Assembly (NCBI GenBank): GCA_005772955.1
Contig: SXID01000002.1
Coordinates: 42,593-106,592, forward strand
Origin: Planctomycetia bacterium
GTDB lineage: Bacteria > Planctomycetota > Planctomycetia > Gemmatales > Gemmataceae
Direction of reading: 5' to 3'
Length of the DNA stretch: 64,000 nucleotides
Below, one piece after another: positions 56,284-64,000 of this stretch. Below the pieces are notes generated by a model, which was not told the DNA's origin, made no database searches, and saw nothing but the letters and a program-made list of their open reading frames with translations. Position numbers and translations under genes: made by a program. Position 1 is the first letter of the stretch. Every line of letters starts with the position of its first letter.

Positions 56284-59214
56284 ATGGCATCCTGGCCGAC
56301 ACAGTCTGATTACAAGGATTCGCTGCAGAACCCGGACGCCGCGTTTCGCGACCCGGACCTGCGGCTGAGCCAGGCTGAGCGCAGCCCGATGGGCGTGCCG
56401 CGCGCCCGGTCCGGCGCGTTCGCCAGCGTGTACAAGATGACCGGACCGAAAGGCGTTGTCGCGCTCAAACTCTTCAACTTTCCCAACGAGGACCGCGCCC
56501 GCCGGTACAAGGCCGTCTCCGATTACCTCGAAAAAGAACTCGGAGCCAAGAAGCCGCCGTGCGTGGTCAAGTTCCAATACCACACCGAAGGGATGCGAGT
56601 CGGGAAGGCGTGGTACCCCACTCTCACAATGGCCTGGGTCAAGGGGGTATCACTTGGCGAGTGGGTCAGGCAGACCGTCGAGAAGAAGGTGCCCGACCTC
56701 GCGGGCATGCGCAAGATGGCCGACAGTTGGGTCGCGCTCATCCAGCAACTCCAGAACACGAAGATCACGCACGGCGACCTCCAACACGACAACGTGATGG
56801 TCGTCGGCGACGCGCCGGTACTCGTGGACTACGACGGCATGTGCGTGCCCGCGCTCGACCCGCCCGACCCGACAAAGAAGCTCGAACAACTCGAATTCGG
56901 GAAGCCCGCGTACCAGCACCCGGCACGGTGCGTCGAGAAACTCAGCGGCACCCTCGACCACTTCTCCGCGTGGGTCGTCTTCGTCGCCCTCCGCGCGATC
57001 GCGGCCGACCCGCGACTGTACGTCGAATACGTCCTCAAGACCGAGAACGAGAACCTGCTGTTCACCGTCGGCGACATGCAGACCCCGGCGAACTCGAAAC
57101 TGTGGCCGGAACTCATCAAGTGCAAAGACCCGGAGGTGGGTAGCTGGGCGCGCGCGTTGCGCACGTGCCTGGACAAGCCCTTCATCAACATCCCGCCGTT
57201 CTCGCTCGACCCGTTCGACCGGTTGCGAACGCTGGCGTCCGCGAGTTCGCGCGACTGGGCTCAGATCGAGGCCGAAACCGTTCTGCTCAAGAAGGCCGGC
57301 AAGGAGGTGCCCGCCGACCTTCGCGACAAGGTGAACCCGGTCGGCGCGCTGAAGGAGTTGTGCGACGCGCGTGTGAAGAACTGGCCGAACATCGCGGCCG
57401 AGGGCGAGCGTCTGCTCGCGACCGGGCGGGCGCTGATGCCCGACGTGAAGCCCATGTTCGAGGAAGCCCGCAAACGCGTGGCCTCACGCGACGCGGTGAA
57501 GAGGGCGTTCGACGAGAAGAATCCCCGCGCCGTGGTCGCCGCGTATCAGCCGGCGCTGATCAACGACTGGGCCGATGCTGGGCTTGTGGCGGGGGCGAAG
57601 GCCGCGGCCGGACAGGTGACGCTGCTCGACAAGTTGAAGGCCGCAGTCGCGGTGCCGGGCGACGGGCGCTCGCTGGTGAGGCTCTGGGACGACGCCGCGC
57701 CGAAGCTCGCGACCGTAGCGGAGGCACACACCTACGAGACGGCCGCGAACGGGTGGCGCAACCGCATCGGCGCCGCGGACGAGTTCCTTCGCGTGTTCGC
57801 CAAGTTCCCACCGACCGAGCGCGAACTCGCCGAAGCGTGGCAAGCGGTACTCGCCGCCGGACCCCTTCACCCCGGCCTCACCGACGCGCACCGCCGACGC
57901 GGTGAGGACGCGCTCCGCTGGCGGCCGCTGCTCGAAAAGCTGCGCCGCGTACCGAATGTTGCGACGCACGAGAACGACACCAAACTGATTGAGGCCTGGG
58001 GCAGTGGCTCCGCGCTCGCCGGGTGCGGCGAGGCGACCGTCTTCACGTCCCGCACGAACGACGCGCGAGCGCGGCTTGCGATGGTGGAGACGCTCGAACG
58101 CGCGATCAAGCAGGCCGACGCGGGCGGCTCCGAAGACGCGGTGGTTGCGACCGCGAGCAAGCTGCCGCCGGACTACCCGCACCCGTACACGACCCGCGTC
58201 GGCGAGGGGTCCGAAGCGATCCGCCTCATGGCCGAGGTTCAGAAGGCGGTCGATCAGCCGAAGCCATCGGACCGCGTCATCGCCACCGCGTTCGATCGAC
58301 TCAAGACGCGGAACCCGAAGCTCGCGGACCGGCTCGACCGCGTGAACCCGGCACTGTTCGCGGAGGTCGAGAGCGCGATTCAGAAGCGCAAGTTGCTCGA
58401 CCGGTTCGCGCGCATCGACGCCGAGGAGCCGCGCCTCGACAAGCAGGACCAAGAGTGGCGGCGGCTGTGGAAGGAGTATGGCAACGCGCTCGCGGACCGC
58501 GCCGACCGCGAAGAACTCCGCGCCCGGTACACGCTGGCCCGCGACCGCGTCGAGAAGTGGGGCAAGGTCGCCGAGTCGCTGAAGGCCCGCGACATGTTCG
58601 CGCTCCGCGACCGGTATTCCAAATACGGTGCGGCCCTCCGCGACTACCCGCCGCTCGTGGACCACATGTCGGAGATTCAAGGATTGCTGGCGAAGGCCGA
58701 TCGCGTGATCGGAATCAGGCAGAAGATCGATACGCGAGTTTCGCTCTCGGCTGACGACCTGACGTTCCTGCGGGACAATCACCCCGCGTTCGATGATACC
58801 ACGAAGACCGCGACCGAGGCGCACGTGCGGGCACGGCTGGCTGGCGACGCGAAGCTGATCCCCGCGTACCCTGCGTACTCCATCACGGGAAAGCGCGGCG
58901 GTCTGGTGAAGGCGTGCTGGTCGTGGGGCGGGCACGGTTTGATCGCGCACTGCGTGGTCGTGGTGGACGGCCGGCGGTTTCTGAACGACCCGTCAGAAGC
59001 GGACCCGTATTCGCGGCTCACCTGTTTGGCGGAGAACCACCAGCGCGAGGGTGGTGGGGTCACGTTGGTCCCGCCGAGTGGCGTTCCACACGCTTACGTG
59101 ACCATCTGGCCGGTGGTGGAACTGGGGTGGAAGACGGTCTACGGTGCGCCGCTGAACATCGGCCCGGTGCCGGTGGGCAGCGGTAGCGCGAGTTCGAGCG
59201 GAAGCCGGTGGTGA
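56284..59214 (+). CDS. Protein kinase-like protein (976 aa) with long C-terminal extension
   Basis: SGAFASVYKM, VVALKLF, ITHGDLQHDNVMVVGDAPVLVDYDGMCVPALD (HGD/DYDG in place of HRD/DFG). Confidence 0.82.
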   Translation: MASWPTQSDYKDSLQNPDAAFRDPDLRLSQAERSPMGVPRARSGAFASVYKMTGPKGVVALKLFNFPNEDRARRYKAVSDYLEKELGAKKPPCVVKFQYHTEGMRVGKAWYPTLTMAWVKGVSLGEWVRQTVEKKVPDLAGMRKMADSWVALIQQLQNTKITHGDLQHDNVMVVGDAPVLVDYDGMCVPALDPPDPTKKLEQLEFGKPAYQHPARCVEKLSGTLDHFSAWVVFVALRAIAADPRLYVEYVLKTENENLLFTVGDMQTPANSKLWPELIKCKDPEVGSWARALRTCLDKPFINIPPFSLDPFDRLRTLASASSRDWAQIEAETVLLKKAGKEVPADLRDKVNPVGALKELCDARVKNWPNIAAEGERLLATGRALMPDVKPMFEEARKRVASRDAVKRAFDEKNPRAVVAAYQPALINDWADAGLVAGAKAAAGQVTLLDKLKAAVAVPGDGRSLVRLWDDAAPKLATVAEAHTYETAANGWRNRIGAADEFLRVFAKFPPTERELAEAWQAVLAAGPLHPGLTDAHRRRGEDALRWRPLLEKLRRVPNVATHENDTKLIEAWGSGSALAGCGEATVFTSRTNDARARLAMVETLERAIKQADAGGSEDAVVATASKLPPDYPHPYTTRVGEGSEAIRLMAEVQKAVDQPKPSDRVIATAFDRLKTRNPKLADRLDRVNPALFAEVESAIQKRKLLDRFARIDAEEPRLDKQDQEWRRLWKEYGNALADRADREELRARYTLARDRVEKWGKVAESLKARDMFALRDRYSKYGAALRDYPPLVDHMSEIQGLLAKADRVIGIRQKIDTRVSLSADDLTFLRDNHPAFDDTTKTATEAHVRARLAGDAKLIPAYPAYSITGKRGGLVKACWSWGGHGLIAHCVVVVDGRRFLNDPSEADPYSRLTCLAENHQREGGGVTLVPPSGVPHAYVTIWPVVELGWKTVYGAPLNIGPVPVGSGSASSSGSRW

Positions 59215-59228
59215 ATCGCGGCGAACTC

Positions 59229-59354
59229 AACCCAGGGTCTCACGACCCTGGCTACGAACAGCCGCCCTTCCAGGGCTCAAGACAAAGAGTTGGTCTTGGT
59301 TCTTAGCCCCGGATGGGGCGGCCGTTCGTAGCCCGTGGGCGTAAGCCCCTGGTT
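59229..59354. repeat. Imperfect inverted repeat (ggctacgaac-gccgcc family)
   Basis: aacccagggtctcacgaccctggctacgaacagccgccc ... gggcggccgttcgtagcccgtgggcgtaagcccctggttt. Confidence 0.8.
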
Positions 59355-59380
59355 TCTTGGTCGAAGAGGAGCGTGAGCCA

Positions 59381-62155
59381 GTGGGACAACCGGAACGGCA
59401 CGCGAACAGTGCGGGTGGTGACCAGTTCTACGTCACCCACTGCACCGTCACGGACAGTGTGCTGAACAATCCGGGCTACACGGCGCGGGCGGCATCGGCA
59501 ACCGAGCCGACGGCGCTCGACGCCGCGTTCCACTACCCACCCTACGAGTTGCCCATCGATCTGTGGCGTGACCTGCCGCCGCCCGCGCTCGCGCCGCGCC
59601 GGCTCGCTCGCACCAAGAACCCGAAGGGTGGCGTGTGGGCGGTTCACTCGGCGTACCTCGCCAAAGATACCGTGGACCGCGACCGCTCGTACTTCTCGCA
59701 CCTGCTCCTGCTGCCGGACGCGGACCCGGCTGCCGTGCTGCGGTCGTGGGGCGCCGGCACCTGGGCGACGAACTACCCGCCCGGCGCATCGAAGGTTCTC
59801 GCGGGCGGTGCCGCGTTGCCCGTCGGCACGCTCGTGAACGACGCGGCGCTCACCGCGTTCCTCGGCACCGACCCCAGTGGCCCGACTCAACTGAGCACGA
59901 CCGTGTGCCCGGAGCGCCTGCGCGCGAACGCGCCCGCCCGGCGCGAACTGTTCGCGCGCATGTTGCGCGCGATGCTGGTTCTGGCGGAAGAAGAGAGCGA
60001 GGCTCGCCGCCGGCTCTACGTCCACGCGGAACCGGGACTGGTCGCGCTCCTCCTGTACGGCTGCGTACGGTTGCTTCCACCGGCCGTCACCGACGACCTC
60101 ACGTTCTCCACCTTCGAGGCGTATCACCGAAACATCCGCGACTACAAACTCGCCGAAGTGGTCGGCACGTATCTGGGCACGCCCGACCGCGGACTCGACC
60201 CGGATCTCGGCACCACGCGCGGCATCGCGCTGGACACGTTCGCTCTGAACCACTCCTCGCAGGAACTTCGCACGGGTGCGGTTCCCGATGGCCTGAACGA
60301 CCTCATCGACCTCGTCGCGACCGGCGAGTGGGGGTTGCTCCCGGTGGTTCGGCGCGCGATCGGTGAAGACCCTGGCGGGCTGCACAAAGCGGGAGCCGCG
60401 CTGGCTCGCGCGCGAGGCCTGGCTCGCGTCGATGCCGGAGCCACGACCATTGACGACCTGCTCTCGCTGCAGGCCGACAAGCTCGCGGCCGAAGAGTTGA
60501 AGTCGCGGCCGGGCAAGGTGTGGCCGGTGGTGAAGACGGCCGCGCTTACGCGCGCCGATGTGCGCACGGCCTTTCGTGAACTGATCGCACTCCCAGACCA
60601 TCTTCGAGAGTTATGGGAAGAGGCGATCGAGGCGCTTCTGAAGGAAGACTACCGCAAGTGGGACGCGCGCTGGTCGGTGATCCGCGCCGCGGGCGGCACC
60701 GAAGAGTCGCGGCGACTGCTCGACAAGATGGTGGGCCGCGAGAAGAACGAGCAGAAATTGTCGAAGCTCCCGACCGACATTCGGAACCGGTTGCGAACCG
60801 CGTGCGCGGATGTGGGGCTATTCCCGTCGCGCCCACTACTCGTGCCCATCGGGTTGGACGAGGTGGAACCGCTGCTCCGCGCGCAACCGGACTGGGCCGG
60901 GTACACCGCGTTCATCCTCATGGCCGAAGACAAGTGGGACTGGCTCAGCCACATCCCGGCCGCCGCGCGAGAGCCGATGCGCAATCGCGGGCGCGCCTTC
61001 CTGTTCGCCTCGCCCCCGGCCGCGATCGCCGCCTACGTCCGCGCGGCCCGCCCGTTCCTCGACACCGATTCCACGTTCCTCGCGACGCTCTTCACTCCAT
61101 ATTCGGCCAGCTCCGCGGCACTGATGGACAAGTTGCTTGTGTCCACCTCGCTGGAGCCGGGCGACTGGATGAAATTGTGCGAGTCGGTCGGGCTGCTCCG
61201 CGACGACTGGGGCAACTTCCTTCTGGAGAAGGACCGGCTCGCGAACCTGCTCGTGGGGTTGGGCGGCGACGGCGTCGGCAAAGATGTGTGGGACGGCTAC
61301 CTCGGGTTGCTCACGCCCGCGCTCGTCTCGCCCGACCTCATCGAGGTAGAACCCGGCGACGACCCGGTGACGATTCACAAGTGGGAACGGAAGGTTCACA
61401 CGCACCTGCGCGCCGCCGCGGCCAAACTCACGGCCGCCGACGCGCGGCTCGTTCAGGCGCTTCCGCCCGGCGGGGTGGCGCGTCTGTTCGCCGCGAATGG
61501 GCTGGTGAAGTGGGTGGATGACCCGACCTCCATTCCGGCCAGCGCACCGGACGAGGTGCCGCACGCGTGCGACACGTTCGAGGTAGATCGGCTCGCCTTT
61601 GTGCGGGCCGCGTACAAGAAGGCCGGGTGTGACCGGCTCGCGCTCCCGGAGCAGGCCGACAAACTCGCCCCCATTGTCGGACTGTTCCGCGCGTGCTTCC
61701 CGGTGGACGGCAACTTCAACACCGCGCGCCGAGCTGCAACAGAAGCAATCCGCCTCTCGGCTCATTGCCCCGACCGCACCCGCGGCGCGCTCCAGGCGCA
61801 CTTCGTTCTCGCGTGCGTGCCGGACATTCACTACGCTGCGATTCTGGAGGACACAAACCGGCAGCACGCGCTCGACCCGTTCGCCGTGGCCCGAATTCAG
61901 GAACGGATCGCGAAGTCCGCGAAGAAGGCTGGCCCGAAGTACGTTCCTCCGGGACCAGCGAGCACGCCCGAAGCCGCACCGGTAGAGCAGCCGTTTGAAG
62001 ACGAGACAGAACCGGACGAGGACGCCGCACCGCTGATCGACAAGCCCCGTAAGAAGGGGCGCAAGGTGTCGTACAAGAAGGGGAAGAAGTCCGGTTGCCT
62101 GGGGGCCGTGCTGTTCGTGGTCGTGGTGTGCGCGCTGGTGGCGCGCGCGATTTGA
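59381..62155 (+). CDS. GAP1-N2-like (GTPase-associated protein 1) protein with C-terminal TM tail
   Basis: N-terminal GGDQFYVTHCTVTDSVLNNPGYTARAAS...YPPYELP...RDRSYFSHLLLLPD resembles GAP1-N2. C-terminal KKSGCLGAVLFVVVVCALVARAI. Start uncertain (59357 TTG or 59381 GTG). Confidence 0.68.
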   Translation: MGQPERHANSAGGDQFYVTHCTVTDSVLNNPGYTARAASATEPTALDAAFHYPPYELPIDLWRDLPPPALAPRRLARTKNPKGGVWAVHSAYLAKDTVDRDRSYFSHLLLLPDADPAAVLRSWGAGTWATNYPPGASKVLAGGAALPVGTLVNDAALTAFLGTDPSGPTQLSTTVCPERLRANAPARRELFARMLRAMLVLAEEESEARRRLYVHAEPGLVALLLYGCVRLLPPAVTDDLTFSTFEAYHRNIRDYKLAEVVGTYLGTPDRGLDPDLGTTRGIALDTFALNHSSQELRTGAVPDGLNDLIDLVATGEWGLLPVVRRAIGEDPGGLHKAGAALARARGLARVDAGATTIDDLLSLQADKLAAEELKSRPGKVWPVVKTAALTRADVRTAFRELIALPDHLRELWEEAIEALLKEDYRKWDARWSVIRAAGGTEESRRLLDKMVGREKNEQKLSKLPTDIRNRLRTACADVGLFPSRPLLVPIGLDEVEPLLRAQPDWAGYTAFILMAEDKWDWLSHIPAAAREPMRNRGRAFLFASPPAAIAAYVRAARPFLDTDSTFLATLFTPYSASSAALMDKLLVSTSLEPGDWMKLCESVGLLRDDWGNFLLEKDRLANLLVGLGGDGVGKDVWDGYLGLLTPALVSPDLIEVEPGDDPVTIHKWERKVHTHLRAAAAKLTAADARLVQALPPGGVARLFAANGLVKWVDDPTSIPASAPDEVPHACDTFEVDRLAFVRAAYKKAGCDRLALPEQADKLAPIVGLFRACFPVDGNFNTARRAATEAIRLSAHCPDRTRGALQAHFVLACVPDIHYAAILEDTNRQHALDPFAVARIQERIAKSAKKAGPKYVPPGPASTPEAAPVEQPFEDETEPDEDAAPLIDKPRKKGRKVSYKKGKKSGCLGAVLFVVVVCALVARAI

Positions 62156-62195
62156 AATGCAAGCGACGAGTTTCACGCAACAAGGCTGGCCGAGT

Positions 62196-63668
62196 ATGAA
62201 CGGGATGAAAGGCGGCGCGCTACTCCTACTACTGGGTATCCCGTTCGCGCTGTATGCGGCGTGGCAGGTGAACGGCGCCACGCACATCGGCACGGGCGCG
62301 CCCGAAGCGCCCGCCGACAAAACCGCCACGAAGGAGCAACTCGACGCGTCGAGCGCGAAGGCGACCGCGTGGTCGGGCGAATCGCGGAAGGCGGTCGCGG
62401 TCACCTGGCAGTACCGCAAGGCCGGCCCGGACGCCTCGTCCGACGCGACCGTTGCCCCCGTGGTGAATGCCGCCGAGGCGCGGTCGGCCGACCTGAACGA
62501 CCTGGACACGTTCCTCTCCTCCGTCAAGCAGCCCGTGTTTACAGGAACCCCGCGATTGAAGCTCCGCTACACCGAGTGGGCGAGCGAGCGGGTCGCGCTG
62601 GACAAAGACGAGCGGGAGATCACCGACTGGTTCTCGCGCCCACCGCAGATCGCCACCGCCGCGGACGCGGACAAGGAGATGGTCGCGTTCATCAAACTTG
62701 TTGACCAGTACGTCGCACGCTCCCAGTTCGCGGACAAGGTCAAGGCGACAAACTGGCGGTGCCGCGCCCGGCTCGCGGTCATCGAGGCGCTGACGGCGCT
62801 GGCGACTTCGCAGTACCGAATCGCCACGAGCGTGAAACTGCCGCTCAAGGCGGGCACCAACGAGGGCACCGCCGCCGTCGCCACGCTGGGCGCGCTGAAG
62901 ATTCAAATCGCGTCCCTCGGCGTGGACGTGACGCAGGCCGACATCGACAAGGTGGCATTCGATGCGTCTTTCCGCATCGCATCCGAGACGAAGAGCGGGA
63001 ACGCCAGCGAGTACACCGCGCGCGAGGAATTGCTCACTCTGTTCGCGCAGCCCAAGCTATTCGACAACGCAAGCGGCGCGACTCAGTGGCTGAAACTGGT
63101 CGCGTCGCAGTACGCGAAGACGACGAAGAACCCGGAGGTGCAGGCGCTGATCCGCGACAAGGTGCAGGAGTTCGCCGACGCATTCGTTCCGGCCGTCGCC
63201 CGTCTCGATGACGACGTGATCCTCCTGGGTCGAGCTACGCCGCGCGACAAAGTTGTGTTCGAGTTCGAGGTGCAAGCGGGCGATGGCGTCATGAAGAAGA
63301 ACCTCTCCGCGAACCCGAACGAGTTCAACGAGTTCGTGCTGAAGAGCAAGCCGCCGGGCGTAAACCACGTCATCAGTTCCGTGGGCAACAAGTACGTGTT
63401 GGATGATCTCAAGCCGACGCCGTTGAGCAACGCGGCGGTGGCGTACAACGCCGCCCGTGCGAAGCTGGCCAACCGCCCAGCCCCATCGCGCTGGACGGCC
63501 GATTCGGTGGCGGAGCTAAAAAAGGCGTGCGAAGGGCAAAAGGAGTTGGTAGACCAGTTGAGAACACTCGATAGCGGACCGAAGGATGAGGCGAAGATCG
63601 CGACTCGCGTGGCCGGGCTGGTCGCTGGCATGGAAGCGAACAAGGAACTGTTCGAGGTCGTGCCGTGA
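62196..63668 (+). CDS. Membrane-anchored hypothetical protein of the GTPase/vWA cluster
   Basis: N-terminal TM GGALLLLLGIPFALYAAWQV, long soluble region; 40-nt gap from upstream gene. Confidence 0.7.
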   Translation: MNGMKGGALLLLLGIPFALYAAWQVNGATHIGTGAPEAPADKTATKEQLDASSAKATAWSGESRKAVAVTWQYRKAGPDASSDATVAPVVNAAEARSADLNDLDTFLSSVKQPVFTGTPRLKLRYTEWASERVALDKDEREITDWFSRPPQIATAADADKEMVAFIKLVDQYVARSQFADKVKATNWRCRARLAVIEALTALATSQYRIATSVKLPLKAGTNEGTAAVATLGALKIQIASLGVDVTQADIDKVAFDASFRIASETKSGNASEYTAREELLTLFAQPKLFDNASGATQWLKLVASQYAKTTKNPEVQALIRDKVQEFADAFVPAVARLDDDVILLGRATPRDKVVFEFEVQAGDGVMKKNLSANPNEFNEFVLKSKPPGVNHVISSVGNKYVLDDLKPTPLSNAAVAYNAARAKLANRPAPSRWTADSVAELKKACEGQKELVDQLRTLDSGPKDEAKIATRVAGLVAGMEANKELFEVVP

Positions 63669-63678
63669 GGCGCGTTCG

Positions 63679-63776
63679 CAGAGTGGTCCGCTCGCTCCGC
63701 GAGCGGCGCGACGCGCGGTTGAGGTTTCGAGACGAACGTATTCGCGAACCGCTCGCGGAGCGAGCGGACCACTCTG
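63679..63776. repeat. Perfect 28-bp inverted repeat
   Basis: cagagtggtccgctcgctccgcgagcgg ... ccgctcgcggagcgagcggaccactctg. Confidence 0.92.
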
Positions 63777-63810
63777 AAATGGCGTTTTCGATTCCTCCAC
63801 AAGGGCGGTC

Positions 63811-64000
63811 ATGAACCTGCTCGTGGCGTGGAAAAAGGTGCTGCTGTTCGGTGCGTTCGGCGCGGTCGGCTGTCTGGCCGGCTGGCTCGTCGGCGAGCCG
63901 TATTTGTACGCGACCACGTTCGTCGGCGACTCCGACGGCGCGGGCCGCGCGCCGTCGCTCATCTCCAAGCCGGTGCCGCCTTCAAGCGAACCGCCACCGC
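63811..64000 (+). CDS. N-terminus of a third paralogue of the membrane vWA family (truncated by window edge)
   Basis: Open frame MNLLVAWKKVLLFGAFGAVGCLAGWLVGEPYLY resembles the KPVLFGLYGAGGGLLGALLFGE N-terminal TM of the two vWA proteins. Absent from the ORF track because it has no stop in the window. Confidence 0.6.
   Translation, partial: MNLLVAWKKVLLFGAFGAVGCLAGWLVGEPYLYATTFVGDSDGAGRAPSLISKPVPPSSEPPP

Noticed and set aside
57484-58950. 488-aa minus-strand ORF opposite the kinase-like gene
   Set aside because: Arg-rich antisense shadow; kinase motifs are on the plus strand.
60836-62527. 563-aa minus-strand ORF opposite the GAP1-like gene
   Set aside because: Shadow ORF with no domain signature; the plus frame has coherent protein features.

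Overview
This is a GC-rich bacterial chromosomal window. Gene content and style resemble a Gemmata-like planctomycete; that is inference from family content, not a database result. I support about 36 protein-coding genes. I recognise no rRNA, tRNA, CRISPR array or transposase. From left to right: the end of a Gfo/Idh/MocA-type oxidoreductase; rsgA; a PmoA/DUF6807-like protein; TPR and WD40 proteins; an esterase; a twin ABC ATPase; glgA; a sigma-70 factor with an HTH-rich N-terminus; a zinc-ribbon/Clp_N-like protein; a five-repeat secreted protein; thiL; an SGNH/MBOAT O-acyltransferase pair; a giant GHMP-kinase/UDPGP-type nucleotidyltransferase fusion with a GalU-like neighbour; a two-propeller SMP-30/PQQ-dehydrogenase-like protein; a MoxR-ABC2-DUF58-vWA operon; ilvE; a TIM-barrel isomerase; and a 1.36k-residue TPR-secretin. 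From about 48.7 kb to the right edge is a co-directional cluster: two paralogous membrane vWA/zinc-ribbon proteins, a membrane-anchored zinc-ribbon P-loop GTPase, a kinase-like protein, a GAP1-N2-like tail-anchored protein, a membrane protein, and the start of a third vWA-like paralogue. I consider this cluster the best candidate for an undescribed signalling or conflict system. The second theme is at least 14 long inverted repeats of several unrelated sequence families. They sit almost exclusively at gene junctions, including inside putative operons, and at least two are fused in frame into coding sequences (rsgA and the twin ABC ATPase).
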